Source: Lachnospira sp. UBA3212 (GTDB lineage: Bacteria; Bacillota; Clostridia; Lachnospirales; Lachnospiraceae). From it: a stretch of 64,000 bases of DNA. Of the stretch, positions 18,553 through 26,848 are shown one piece after another. The position numbers and the translations under genes were made by a program. Below the pieces are notes generated by a model that saw only the letters and a program-made list of their open reading frames with translations, was not told the origin of the DNA and searched no databases. The stretch covers positions 21,170 to 85,169 of the forward strand of contig DEWK01000018.1 in the NCBI GenBank assembly GCA_002363615.1, read 5' to 3'. Within the stretch, counting starts at the first letter, position 1; each line of letters starts with the position of its first letter.

Positions 18553-19116
18553 CTAGGTAAATATTACCATCTTATGATTTTTTTCTAAATATTCATCCAT
18601 AAGCCTTATAAATTCCTCTTCCACCTTCCCTGGCACTTCCTCCTGACAGGTGATTTTCCTTACAAGTTCTTGATGAGCCTCTCCTAATTCCTCCGGCATG
18701 ATTTGGTGAAATTCCAGGGAAAGCATGGCATCATCAATTTCAAACACCATGGCACGTTCTTTTAAACTAAGTTTTTGTCCCAAGTAATAACCCCAAATCA
18801 TCTCTTGGAGATTTTCTTCCACTTCTAAATATCGCTTTAATTCTTTTTTGATTGGCCTTGTGACATCGGAAAGATAGGCCTCACTTGCATCATGCAGCAA
18901 ACAGGCAAGACAAAGTCTTTTAGAATATCCCCTCGCTTCTGCTTCCCTGGCACAGGCAATGGAATGTTGAGCCACGGAATAGAAAATCCTGGTATGCCCA
19001 TTCCCGCGGCAAATCATCGACAGGGCATGGGCAAGATCTCTTTGATCTAGCAGTTCCTCTTTCGGATGAATGGGATCAAAATGTTTTCCTGAAGCAGTAG
19101 TAATATAAGACATCAT
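18553..19116 (-). CDS. HD-domain phosphohydrolase (YfbR-like)
   Basis: The 187-residue protein carries the metal-binding HD signature: His in SVAQHSIACA, the HD pair in CLLHDASEAYLSDVTRPIK and Asp in EIDDAMLSLE. The overall form resembles YfbR-type 5'-deoxynucleotidases and phage-borne HD hydrolases. A nucleotide phosphatase role is inferred, not shown. AGGAGG lies ahead of the first ATG; a second ATG follows immediately, so the start may shift by one codon. It is a single gene between the CDF transporter and the LOG-family operon. Confidence 0.8.
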   Translation of the reverse strand: MMSYITTASGKHFDPIHPKEELLDQRDLAHALSMICRGNGHTRIFYSVAQHSIACAREAEARGYSKRLCLACLLHDASEAYLSDVTRPIKKELKRYLEVEENLQEMIWGYYLGQKLSLKERAMVFEIDDAMLSLEFHQIMPEELGEAHQELVRKITCQEEVPGKVEEEFIRLMDEYLEKNHKMVIFT

Positions 19117-19149
19117 AGCCTCCTTTGCATTATTATTTTATCATACCAC

Positions 19150-19182
19150 AAAAAAGAGTCATTACTCAACGAATACTGACTC
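19150..19182 (-). terminator. Second terminator behind the LOG-family gene
   Basis: On the minus strand GAGTCA pairs with TGACTC and is followed by six T residues. It lies about 70 bp beyond the stop codon of the LOG-family gene, behind a first hairpin. Confidence 0.6.
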
Positions 19183-19216
19183 CATTCCTTTTAGTCTTTT
19201 AGAAAATACGAATAAA

Positions 19217-19251
19217 AATAACAGACAAGTTCAATGAACTCATCTGCTATT
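19217..19251 (-). terminator. Terminator overlapping the stop codon of the LOG-family gene
   Basis: Two 17-nt arms (19217-19233 and 19235-19251) are complementary with a few mismatches or wobbles and are followed on the minus strand by TTTTTATTCG. Confidence 0.75.
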
Positions 19252-19780
19252 AACTAAGTATTTCTTCCAGTTTTCCCAGCTCTTCTATAAAATAGATTCC
19301 TTCCAGTCGTTCCTTACTGCAAAGACCATCTTGTACCATGCGATCTAATTGGGCCTTAAGAGAATCATAATAGCCATTTAAATTATATAAAATACAAGGT
19401 CGATCCGTCATCTTTAAAGAAACTAGAGACATCACTTCCGCAATCTCCTCTAAGGTACCGGTTCCTCCCGGAAATGCTAGGTAGGCATCTCCTAATTCAA
19501 TCATCTTTTCTTTTCGTTCTCCCATGGTCTTAGTTACAATCAATTCCGTCAGTCCCTCGTGCTGTACCTCAGCTTCCACAAAAAAATCCGGTTCCACACC
19601 AATCACCTGTCCTCCAGCCTCTAAGGTACTTTCTGCCAGTACCCCCATTAGGCCGGTTTTGCTTCCACCATAAATCAAGGTATCCTTCCGTCTTCCAATC
19701 CAAGTCCCTAATTCCTGTGCAGCCTTCCGAAAGCAAGGATACCTCCCCTGATTTGCTCCTAGATATACCGTAATCTTCAT
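19250..19780 (-). CDS. LOG family protein (TIGR00730 Rossmann-fold, cytokinin-type phosphoribohydrolase)
   Basis: At 176 residues, the protein has the lysine decarboxylase-like Rossmann fold of the LOG family: IYGGSKTGLMG near residue 36 and the diagnostic PGGTGTLEE near residue 104. Characterised members cleave nucleoside 5'-monophosphates such as isopentenyladenosine monophosphate to base and ribose 5-phosphate; older annotations as lysine decarboxylase are wrong. It overlaps the stop codon of the LysR gene upstream by 4 bp (ATGA), so the two are translationally coupled. Its physiological substrate in this organism is unknown. Confidence 0.9.
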   Translation of the reverse strand: MKITVYLGANQGRYPCFRKAAQELGTWIGRRKDTLIYGGSKTGLMGVLAESTLEAGGQVIGVEPDFFVEAEVQHEGLTELIVTKTMGERKEKMIELGDAYLAFPGGTGTLEEIAEVMSLVSLKMTDRPCILYNLNGYYDSLKAQLDRMVQDGLCSKERLEGIYFIEELGKLEEILS

Positions 19781-20706
19781 TCCAAGCCCTTTCTGCTTTT
19801 CTTACCTGCATTACAATATTCTTTCAATGCTTCTATGTATTCCAAACCATATCGAGAAAGTTGAATATTTTTTCTTGTAATCAAACCAATCTGCATATAC
19901 TCCTCTACTTCTAAGGGTTTTGCAATAATATTCTCTCCATTTAATTCCTTAGAAATCACACCGGAAGAAACCGTAAATCCATTCAATCCAATTAAGAGAT
20001 TAAACAAGGTTGCTCGGTCTCTCACCCTAATATTTTTTTTACAGTCTAAGGTGCTTAAAAACTCCTCTGAAAAATAAAAGGAATTATATTCCCCTTGTTC
20101 AAAAGTCAGATAAGGATAGTCCGAAAGTTCATCCTTTTTAATTTTCTTTTTCTTTGCCAATGGATGGATGGCAGAAATAAAAACATGAGGTTTTGCAGTG
20201 AAAAGTTCCGTAAATTCTAATTCATTGCTTCTAAGAAGTTTTAGAATTACCTCCCTATTTTTAGAACTTAAGTAAAGAATTCCAAGCTCACTTTTCATAT
20301 TACAAACATCCTCAATAATCTCGTGGGTTTGCTCCTCTCGTAATGTGAAATCATATTCAAAAGCTTCAAACTTTTTAATCACATGAACAAAGGCATCCAC
20401 TGCAAATGAATAGTGCTGGCAGGACACGGAAAAATGTGGCTTCACATTGGTGTCGGTTTTATAGTTCTCCTCTAAAAGATCTACCTGCTCTAAAATCTGT
20501 CTGGCATATCCTAAAAATTTTTCTCCCTCTGAAGATACCACTACCCCCTTATTAGTCCTAGTAAAGATACTAATCTTCATCTCTTTTTCCAAATCGCGAA
20601 TAGCATTGGTAATGGTTGGTTGGGATACAAACAACTTCTGTGCAGCAGCCGTAATATTGCCATATTCAGCTACACTTGTAAGATACCTTAATTGTTGAAG
20701 TGTCAT
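19777..20706 (-). CDS. LysR family transcriptional regulator
   Basis: The 309-residue protein starts with the LysR winged helix-turn-helix (QLRYLTSVAEYGNITAAAQKLFVSQPTITNAI, recognition helix near residues 28-47) and has the periplasmic-binding-like effector domain from about residue 90. It is transcribed into the LOG-family gene with a 4-bp overlap, unlike the usual divergent LysR arrangement, so it may regulate itself and that gene. The ligand is not deducible. GGGAGGGTAAATCC precedes the start. Confidence 0.9.
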   Translation of the reverse strand: MTLQQLRYLTSVAEYGNITAAAQKLFVSQPTITNAIRDLEKEMKISIFTRTNKGVVVSSEGEKFLGYARQILEQVDLLEENYKTDTNVKPHFSVSCQHYSFAVDAFVHVIKKFEAFEYDFTLREEQTHEIIEDVCNMKSELGILYLSSKNREVILKLLRSNELEFTELFTAKPHVFISAIHPLAKKKKIKKDELSDYPYLTFEQGEYNSFYFSEEFLSTLDCKKNIRVRDRATLFNLLIGLNGFTVSSGVISKELNGENIIAKPLEVEEYMQIGLITRKNIQLSRYGLEYIEALKEYCNAGKKSRKGLE

Positions 20707-20811
20707 GGATTTACCCTCCCTTCTATCTATTATCTGACATAGTTTTTCCTAAAAAATTTGTTTATTTCAAATACAAAGGCTATTATAAAAGTTTCTCACC
20801 TTCTTGTAAAC

Positions 20812-20842
20812 AAAAAAAATGGCTGATTTTAAAATCAACCAT
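20812..20842 (-). terminator. Terminator of the small membrane protein gene
   Basis: A 12-bp near-perfect stem, ATGGCTGATTTT (20819-20830) with AAAATCAACCAT (20831-20842), is followed by eight T residues on the minus strand. Confidence 0.85.
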
Positions 20843-20863
20843 CCTTTTTATTTTCATAATCTC

Positions 20864-21274
20864 TTAAGCTGCACTCATATCAATCGCCTTAACATGCTCC
20901 CCAGCATGCTTATCTAAAAGCATCATGATTCCTGCTACGATTCCTAACAGGTCTGATAGATAAAGAAGTCCAGTAAAGCGAATAATGCTTGCAAGAAGCA
21001 TAATCCAGGTACACCACTTTAAGCCACCCTTCTTAAATGGACTTCTTCCAGATGCAATACTTACTGCACAGGCAAAAATCGTAATTACGATTCCAAGGAC
21101 CAGAAGCACCCCCACAAAAGTATCTACCGGCATCTGAATCTTGTCTGACACACTCTTAAAGTTTACCCAAATGTTAAACTTTTTAAGTTGAATGTCAATT
21201 AGGACCTCCATTAAAATTCCAGTCACCGACCAGAGCATTGCAAGGATTCCTGACAACTTATTCAATGTTTTCAT
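20864..21274 (-). CDS. Small membrane protein of unknown function
   Basis: I do not recognise this 136-residue protein. It has three to four hydrophobic segments (about residues 8-26, 50-73, 86-104 and 106-120) separated by short charged loops (SGRSPFKKGG) and ends in a hydrophilic tail with EHVKAID. AAGGAGGATATAT places the ATG clearly, and a strong terminator follows, so it is a free-standing gene. It is flanked by a LysR regulator gene and the YeiH-type exporter gene, both on the same strand, but no link is evident. Confidence 0.65.
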   Translation of the reverse strand: MKTLNKLSGILAMLWSVTGILMEVLIDIQLKKFNIWVNFKSVSDKIQMPVDTFVGVLLVLGIVITIFACAVSIASGRSPFKKGGLKWCTWIMLLASIIRFTGLLYLSDLLGIVAGIMMLLDKHAGEHVKAIDMSAA

Positions 21275-21376
21275 ATATATCCTCCTTTAATCCTTAAAAC
21301 ATGAAAACTTATCCCGAAAATCATTATATATTTTCGCAATTTGTTTGTCAACGTTTCTATTCCGGTCGATTGCCTA

Positions 21377-22456
21377 TTATAAATTGCTTCCGTAGATTCC
21401 TGTCATATACTGAATTCCAAGTGAAACCAGACTAATTCCAATCCAGCAACATAATCCCAAAAGCAAGGCCTTCTTACTTTTCTTTACCAAATCCAGAAGA
21501 TTCGTATTTAGACCAATGGCACACATGGCCATGGCAATAAAAAATTTAGCCAACCACTTTGCCCAAACCAGAAAATGATTTCCATAAAAACTTGTAAATC
21601 CACTTTCCGGAAGAAGACCAATCACTGTGGTAATTAAGGAAGCTGCGATAAAGAACAGGATAAAGAAAGGAAAGACCTTCTTAAAGGAATAAGTAGCCCC
21701 ACTTTTTCCTGCCTTCCTTGCCCGAATAATTGCTAGTCCCAGGGTAATTGGAATAATAGCAAGGGTTCTTGTAAGCTTTACTGTTACTGCTGCCGAAAGG
21801 ATTCCATTTTCCCCATAGATTCCCTCCGCCGTAGATGCGGTTGCTGTAACCGAAGAGGTATCGTTAACCGCTGTTCCCGCAAAGACTGCAAAGCCTTCCG
21901 ATCCAAGCCCAATGGCATGTCCAATGGTGGGAAAGATTAGGGCTGCAATTACGTTAAAGAAAAAGATGACGGAAATCGCTCTTGCCACTTCCTCATCATC
22001 GGCGTCAATTACCGGCGCGGTGGCTGCAATGGCAGATCCTCCACAAATAGAAGATCCTACACCTACCAAGCAAGCTGTGTTGCTATCTAACTTTAAAACC
22101 TTTCTCATAAGATAAGCAATGATTAAGGAAGTAGATATGGTACAAAGAATTACCGGAAGACTCTTGGCTCCCACTTGAGCAATCACCTTTAAATTTAAGG
22201 TAAAGCCCAGGATGATTACAGAGCACTGCAAAATCTTTTTCGAAGTAAACCGGATTCCATCCTTGGTTTTTTCATTTGCCGCAAGACTTGGAAAAGCAAG
22301 GCTGATAATCATACCAATTAGAATTGCAAAAACAGGTGCTCCGATAATATCAAGGGAAAATGATCCCAAAGTTAATTTGCCAAGACAAGTTGCCAATGCT
22401 GCAATCAGGACACAGACTGCGATTCCCATTACATTCTTTTTTAAAAAATTCATCAT
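21377..22456 (-). CDS. YeiH family (UPF0324) putative sulfate exporter
   Basis: The 359-residue protein has about ten membrane helices and the UPF0324 landmarks GVGSSICGGSAIAATAPVI near residue 131 and AGTAVNDTSSVTATA near residue 195. YeiH proteins are annotated as sulfate or sulfonate-related exporters, mostly by context. The adjacent divergent LysR-type gene fits the yeiE-yeiH arrangement known from enterobacteria. AAGGAGAATG lies before the start; the first two codons are both ATG. Substrate is inferred from the family only. Confidence 0.88.
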   Translation of the reverse strand: MMNFLKKNVMGIAVCVLIAALATCLGKLTLGSFSLDIIGAPVFAILIGMIISLAFPSLAANEKTKDGIRFTSKKILQCSVIILGFTLNLKVIAQVGAKSLPVILCTISTSLIIAYLMRKVLKLDSNTACLVGVGSSICGGSAIAATAPVIDADDEEVARAISVIFFFNVIAALIFPTIGHAIGLGSEGFAVFAGTAVNDTSSVTATASTAEGIYGENGILSAAVTVKLTRTLAIIPITLGLAIIRARKAGKSGATYSFKKVFPFFILFFIAASLITTVIGLLPESGFTSFYGNHFLVWAKWLAKFFIAMAMCAIGLNTNLLDLVKKSKKALLLGLCCWIGISLVSLGIQYMTGIYGSNL

Positions 22457-22498
22457 TCATTCTCCTTTTTTTCTCTTTTCTTTTTTCATGTAATGGTA

Positions 22499-22547
22499 TA
22501 TCATAAAAAAGTGATAACATCTAATTATTATTTAATATCATCTGATA
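22499..22547. promoter_or_regulatory. Candidate LysR-type operator in the yeiH/LysR divergent gap
   Basis: The 113-bp gap contains four TATCA/TGATA half-sites arranged as two inverted repeats: TATCA-8-TGATA (22499-22516) and TATCA-2-TGATA (22536-22547). LysR-type regulators commonly bind such paired dyads between their own gene and the divergent target. Assignment is inference from position and symmetry. Confidence 0.45.
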
Positions 22548-22569
22548 AGAAGATTTTATGAGGCCAACT

Positions 22570-23427
22570 ATGATTGATTACCGTTTAAAAACATTTCTAA
22601 CCCTTTGTGAATATAAAAACTATCGAAAGACGGCAGAAGCCCTTTCCATTACCCAACCTGCCGTCACCCAGCACATCCATGCCCTAGAGAATCATTATCA
22701 GTGTAAGCTTTTTCTTTATGACAAGCACACCTTAACAATTACCGGTGCGGGGGAACAGTTAAAGCGCTATGCAGAGAATGTTCTCTACCAGGAAGAAAAA
22801 GTAATGGCCCAGCTGACCAAGCCTAAAAAGCATCGCTTACGAATCGGTGCTACCAAAACCATCGGTGAATACGTCATTCCTAACATGATTATGAAATTCT
22901 TATCCAACCCGGAGAATAATATTTCCGTAGAGGTCGATAACACCGATCACCTCTTAGATCAGTTAAAGGAAGGTCTTTTAGACTTTGCCCTGATTGAAGG
23001 TTTCTTTGATCGAAGCGAGTTTTCCTCCATGCTCTACCGTTCCGAAAAGTTTGTAGGTGTCTGTAGCAGGGAACATCCCTTTGCAGGAAAGACCATTGAT
23101 TACCGTCAGATTTTCTCAGAGCATCTGATCTTAAGAGAATCCGGCTCAGGAACCAGAACCATCCTAGAGCAACTTCTCCAAGCTCATAATTGTACCATTT
23201 CCCAATTTGACCGTGTTTCCTATATTTCAAACTTTGGTCTCATGGCCCAATTAATTGAGCAAGGCTTAGGAATTACCTTCGCCTATGAATCATTTGCCAA
23301 TCACTACCAGAGCCTTACTTTCTTTAAAATCCGTGGTTGGAATACGGTTCGTGATTTTAATTATGTCTTTTTTGACGCCCCTCAGGCAAGAGAAGCCGTG
23401 GAGGAATTTGATAAAATGCGATCATGA
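22570..23427 (+). CDS. LysR family transcriptional regulator (YeiE/CysL-like)
   Basis: At about 285 residues, the protein has the N-terminal helix-turn-helix (KTFLTLCEYKNYRKTAEALSITQPAVTQHIHALE) and a LysR substrate domain (LRESGSGTR, ISNFGLMAQLIEQGLGITF). It is transcribed divergently from the YeiH exporter gene and probably controls it, as CysL/YeiE-type regulators do. I prefer the ATG at 22570, which has GAGG six bases upstream; an in-frame ATG at 22558 has only a weak AAGAAG. The C-terminus abuts a bidirectional terminator. Confidence 0.88.
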   Translation: MIDYRLKTFLTLCEYKNYRKTAEALSITQPAVTQHIHALENHYQCKLFLYDKHTLTITGAGEQLKRYAENVLYQEEKVMAQLTKPKKHRLRIGATKTIGEYVIPNMIMKFLSNPENNISVEVDNTDHLLDQLKEGLLDFALIEGFFDRSEFSSMLYRSEKFVGVCSREHPFAGKTIDYRQIFSEHLILRESGSGTRTILEQLLQAHNCTISQFDRVSYISNFGLMAQLIEQGLGITFAYESFANHYQSLTFFKIRGWNTVRDFNYVFFDAPQAREAVEEFDKMRS

Positions 23428-23458
23428 CTTACCGGCAAGTCTTGTGCCCCGACGAAAC

Positions 23459-23488
23459 AAAAAAAATCCCTGGCTGGGATTTTTTTTT
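23459..23488. terminator. Bidirectional terminator between LysR and chorismate mutase genes
   Basis: The hairpin ATCCC-TGGCT-GGGAT is flanked by about eight A residues on one side and eight T residues on the other, serving both convergent genes. Confidence 0.85.
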
Positions 23489-24050
23489 ACATTCCTTCTT
23501 CTAGAATTTTAAATTCTTTACATTCTCCTGACAACTGGAACATTAATTTTTTCATCTTCTCAGCGGAAAGATCACCTAAGATTATCAGTTCAAAGGTTAC
23601 TTCTTTTTCTCCTTCATTCATCAGGGTCATCTGCTTCATATTAAAACCATAGTCCCCAATCATACTAAGGATACTAGACATGGCATTGGGTCTGTTTTCA
23701 CGTGTCAATAAAACTCTTACCCTCTTACCACCTTCTTCAACACCTTCCGGAAGTAGTGAATCGATCACATGACCTTCCTTCCAATCATAAAGAAGTCCAT
23801 ATTGATACATTCGACTGGTCTCCATAATTTTTCGAACTACAGATAGGTAGCCGGCTTTTCGTTCTTCTGAAACATCCGCTCCCAAACGTCCTAAGATTTC
23901 CTCCTCCCGATCAGCCCGAAAAATAGCAGTTTCATTCTTGGCGTTCTTAGCCTCTACCACACGGTAAGAACAATCCAAACGTTTCATCAATAGTTCTTTT
24001 AATTCCTGGTCGATCTCATCAATCTGCTTACGTACTTCTTCCAATGTCAT
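23487..24050 (-). CDS. Chorismate mutase with C-terminal ACT-like domain
   Basis: This protein (187 residues) begins with an AroQ-type chorismate mutase (residues 1-85) in which the usual catalytic landmarks are visible: Arg in SYRVVEAK, the lysine of EAKNAK, and ADREEEI. A short linker leads to an ACT-like regulatory domain (about 107-185; NRPNAMSSILSMIGDYGFN). Chorismate mutase makes prephenate for tyrosine and phenylalanine. The prephenate dehydratase domain that normally lies between these two parts in bifunctional PheA is absent. AGAGGTAGATAAG precedes the start, 13 bp behind the ABC cassette, so read-through from it is possible. Confidence 0.82.
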   Translation of the reverse strand: MTLEEVRKQIDEIDQELKELLMKRLDCSYRVVEAKNAKNETAIFRADREEEILGRLGADVSEERKAGYLSVVRKIMETSRMYQYGLLYDWKEGHVIDSLLPEGVEEGGKRVRVLLTRENRPNAMSSILSMIGDYGFNMKQMTLMNEGEKEVTFELIILGDLSAEKMKKLMFQLSGECKEFKILEEGM

Positions 24051-24063
24051 CTTATCTACCTCT

Positions 24064-24861
24064 TTACAAGCATTCTTTCTTTCTCATGGTCCATAACCCA
24101 AGGATTAGTGTTACCAAAATAATAATACCATCCACAACAAGAATCTGTAAAGGGGTGATTCCACCTTCTCTCATTAAGGCTGTTCGATTTAAAATCAGGT
24201 AGTCTCCCGGTATCCATTTTGAATAATAAAAGGTAGAGATCAATAGCAGTCCTAAGATAATCACATATCCCACCACAGGAGAACAAATCAGTTGCAAATA
24301 AAGTTCTAACTGGGTTAAGGCAAGGACCGTTACCGGCATGCAAATCCCAAGATAAATCCAGATTTGATTTACTTGCAAAACCTGCCATTCCAAGAGTTCG
24401 AATACCTGCGAATGATAAATAAGTCCATAAGAGCCATGAAGCATTGCCACCAAAGAAACAAAAAGTAAAGAAACTACCAGCAAGACAAGAACATGAATCA
24501 CATTCATCAAACACTTACTAATCCACCAGATGCTCTTATCCTGAAACCTGGGAATCGTCAGGCTTGACCTTTCTTTCCACTCCTTGTAGACGTAGTAGAC
24601 AAAAAAGAAAAAAACCAGGGTCATAATCGCCATAAAGGGAAAAGGAAATTCAAATCCTTCTAACTCATCCTTTCTAAATTCGCGGTTCCCTTTAAATAGA
24701 TAAAGGAGTACATCTAGTGCTGATCCCTTTAGCTGAAAGACATTCAACCATTGATATGCCTTTTCGGCAAATGCTCCCATAAGAATTCCAAAGGCCAAAT
24801 ACAGGAACCATTTGCGGAAAATTCCAGTTTTCAAATCGTATCTTATCGCCCGTAATAACAT
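24064..24861 (-). CDS. ABC-2-like membrane protein (last gene of the ABC cassette)
   Basis: This protein (265 residues) has about six membrane helices, with the first after a basic N-terminus (RAIRYDLKTGIFRKW) as is common in ABC-2 permeases. The loop KEWKERSSLTIPRFQDKSIWW lies between helices 2 and 3. It starts 2 bp after the ATPase gene, so the two are coupled and it most likely forms part of the transporter. I do not recognise a named family. The cassette has two other membrane proteins of similar shape (25525-26223 and 26838-27659), which may be its partners. Confidence 0.7.
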   Translation of the reverse strand: MLLRAIRYDLKTGIFRKWFLYLAFGILMGAFAEKAYQWLNVFQLKGSALDVLLYLFKGNREFRKDELEGFEFPFPFMAIMTLVFFFFVYYVYKEWKERSSLTIPRFQDKSIWWISKCLMNVIHVLVLLVVSLLFVSLVAMLHGSYGLIYHSQVFELLEWQVLQVNQIWIYLGICMPVTVLALTQLELYLQLICSPVVGYVIILGLLLISTFYYSKWIPGDYLILNRTALMREGGITPLQILVVDGIIILVTLILGLWTMRKKECL

Positions 24862-24863
24862 AC

Positions 24864-25508
24864 TTAGACTGCCTCTTTCTTCTCCACAATTTTACCTGCA
24901 CTAATCTCAACGATTTCGTCCGCAAGTTCCATGAGTTCTTCCTTATCATGACATGCTACAATAACGATAGCTCCCCGATTCTTTGCTTCAAAAATAATCT
25001 TTTTTACGAGAACCACGCCTTCTTCATCAATGGCATTGATTGGCTCATCCAAAATCACAATCTCAGGCTTTTCCATAACAGCAGCCGCAATCCCTAACTT
25101 CTGCTTCATTCCAAGGGAATACTTTTTATACTTTCTCTTATCCTCAGGATCTAATCCAACCGCACTAAGAGCTTCCTTAATTTCCTTTTCCTTAATTTTC
25201 CCCTGAATATCTGCCAAAAGCTTAAGGTTGGCGTAACCGGTATAATTATCTAAAAAGGCAGGATTTTCCAAAAGAATTCCAATGCTTTCCGGAAATGACA
25301 AATCCTTTCCGAGCTGTTTATCTCCAATCTTCACATAGCCGGAGCTTGGATTGATCAAACCGCTAATCGCTCTCATTAACATGGTCTTTCCGCTTCCGTT
25401 TTTTCCCTTAAAACCATAGCAAACTCCGGAATGAAGTTTCAAATTAACATGATCCAAAACGGTAGCGCCCTTAATAGTTTTTGTATAATCATTTACAATA
25501 ATCTCCAT
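24864..25508 (-). CDS. ABC transporter ATP-binding protein
   Basis: The 214-residue nucleotide-binding subunit has Walker A GKNGSGKT (near residue 36), the Q-loop region, a signature YSLGMKQKLG in place of LSGGQ, Walker B IVILDEP and the H-loop VACHDKEEL. The LGMKQ-type signature is typical of ABC-2 exporters, including bacteriocin-immunity and antibiotic-resistance transporters. GAAGGAGGACATAATC sets the start. It is the only ATPase among three membrane-protein genes and two exported-protein genes, so it should energise the whole cassette. The transported molecule is unknown. Confidence 0.92.
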   Translation of the reverse strand: MEIIVNDYTKTIKGATVLDHVNLKLHSGVCYGFKGKNGSGKTMLMRAISGLINPSSGYVKIGDKQLGKDLSFPESIGILLENPAFLDNYTGYANLKLLADIQGKIKEKEIKEALSAVGLDPEDKRKYKKYSLGMKQKLGIAAAVMEKPEIVILDEPINAIDEEGVVLVKKIIFEAKNRGAIVIVACHDKEELMELADEIVEISAGKIVEKKEAV

Positions 25509-25524
25509 GATTATGTCCTCCTTC

Positions 25525-26223
25525 TTATAAGAAATCTCGTTTTCTTTTTAAATAACCCAATCCAATCAATACCACAATCAAAAGGATTGGGAAAATGAAC
25601 TGGTAGAAGTTTGAAATTGGAGCAGTCCAAATATCGTAATAAACTCCCGACCTCATAAGCCAAGGAAGACCATTTCTTATTAGGACCGCAAAAAGTCCAA
25701 TCGTTACAAGCATCCCCATTACGTAATTACCGGTCCACCACCAAATCACTTGAACAAGCAATTGACTAATCACCACATAAAAAAATGTCGAAACCAAATA
25801 CATAAAAATAAAAAACTTCAGGTTTAAATAATTCAATGTACCTCTGGTTAACATATAAAATAGTGATGTGGTTTCATCCCATTTATAAAAATTGCCATAT
25901 AAAACAGCGATTGTTTCACAGGACAAAAAAAGCAAAAATGTTATGATATATCCGCTGTGAAAGATGTTTAAGAGAATATCCAACCATATTTCCTTTATAT
26001 TTTTCTTTCTAACTATCATATTATAGTTCATTTCATTTTTTAAAAAAACAAATCCTATAATCACTGAAATCGGAACAATAAAATACCAAACGGCTAATCC
26101 TTGCGTTCTTACAAAAACATCTATTCCACAAGCATATTTTTTCTTTAATCCAAAAAAAGATTGAAAAAAAACCAGAATACAGAGGAGAAAATAGATTTTT
26201 ATAATCGTTTTTAATTTTTTCAT
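25525..26223 (-). CDS. Membrane protein of the ABC cassette (ABC-2-like)
   Basis: This protein (232 residues) has about six hydrophobic segments, a lysine-rich N-terminus and a lysine/arginine-rich C-terminus (LKRKRDFL). The loop RKKNIKEIWLDILLN between helices 2 and 3 resembles the coupling region of ABC-2 permeases. No named family is recognised. It ends 16 bp before the ATPase gene and follows the exported 201-residue protein by 19 bp. The Shine-Dalgarno sequence is weak (AAGGAAATAAG, long spacing). It probably pairs with the other ABC-2-like proteins here. Confidence 0.65.
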   Translation of the reverse strand: MKKLKTIIKIYFLLCILVFFQSFFGLKKKYACGIDVFVRTQGLAVWYFIVPISVIIGFVFLKNEMNYNMIVRKKNIKEIWLDILLNIFHSGYIITFLLFLSCETIAVLYGNFYKWDETTSLFYMLTRGTLNYLNLKFFIFMYLVSTFFYVVISQLLVQVIWWWTGNYVMGMLVTIGLFAVLIRNGLPWLMRSGVYYDIWTAPISNFYQFIFPILLIVVLIGLGYLKRKRDFL

Positions 26224-26242
26224 TTCTAATTCTTATTTCCTT

Positions 26243-26848
26243 TTATTTAAAATTCAACTGATAATAATTCTTAGTTGGATAAAGGGAGTATATAATTTTA
26301 GCTCCATATTTCTTAATATCATCCTGTTTCAAATACCCTTTAGGTATTTCAAAGGGAACTATAATTTCCTTCTCCTCTCCGGGTTTATATGAATCAACTG
26401 ATCCATCGTTTAGTGCATGGATTAATTCTAAGCTCGGATTATTGTCTATCACTTTTAAATCCATTTTCCACAGACGTAATGAATCCTGTTTTTGTAAATC
26501 AATCTCCTCATCTGTGGGATTTGATATTTTGATTTCACAACTGATATATTGGGTGTCCGCCTCTCCTTGAATAAACTCTTTTAGAAGAAACTTATAAAAT
26601 TCCTCATCCCCTTGACTTATATCCTCATATTGCTCCTCAATTTTTGGATAGGTATCTAAAAAATCTGATCTTTTTAGAATCTTGGCAGACTCCAAAGTCA
26701 CCTCTAAGCCATGATAAATCACTGTATCCCCAAGCTTGTATTTTTTTATACTTGCATTTGGATAGTTTTGATTCAACTGAACAACCTGATAAATATATGC
26801 GGATATTAATACAAGAAGAATCACACTTATTATTTTTTTATAATTCAT
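26243..26848 (-). CDS. Membrane-anchored exported protein of the ABC cassette
   Basis: The 201-residue protein has one N-terminal membrane segment (IISVILLVLISAYIYQVV) and an outward-facing domain. That domain has two strands-and-loops blocks, YHGLEVTLESAKI and YISCEIKISNPTDEEIDL, like the immunoglobulin-fold DUF4352-type domains of Firmicute lipoproteins, but I cannot assign a family with confidence. The start is ambiguous between GTG at 26851 and ATG at 26848; GGAG lies upstream. It overlaps the upstream permease gene by about 11-14 bp, a sign of coupled translation. Confidence 0.65.
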   Translation of the reverse strand: MNYKKIISVILLVLISAYIYQVVQLNQNYPNASIKKYKLGDTVIYHGLEVTLESAKILKRSDFLDTYPKIEEQYEDISQGDEEFYKFLLKEFIQGEADTQYISCEIKISNPTDEEIDLQKQDSLRLWKMDLKVIDNNPSLELIHALNDGSVDSYKPGEEKEIIVPFEIPKGYLKQDDIKKYGAKIIYSLYPTKNYYQLNFK

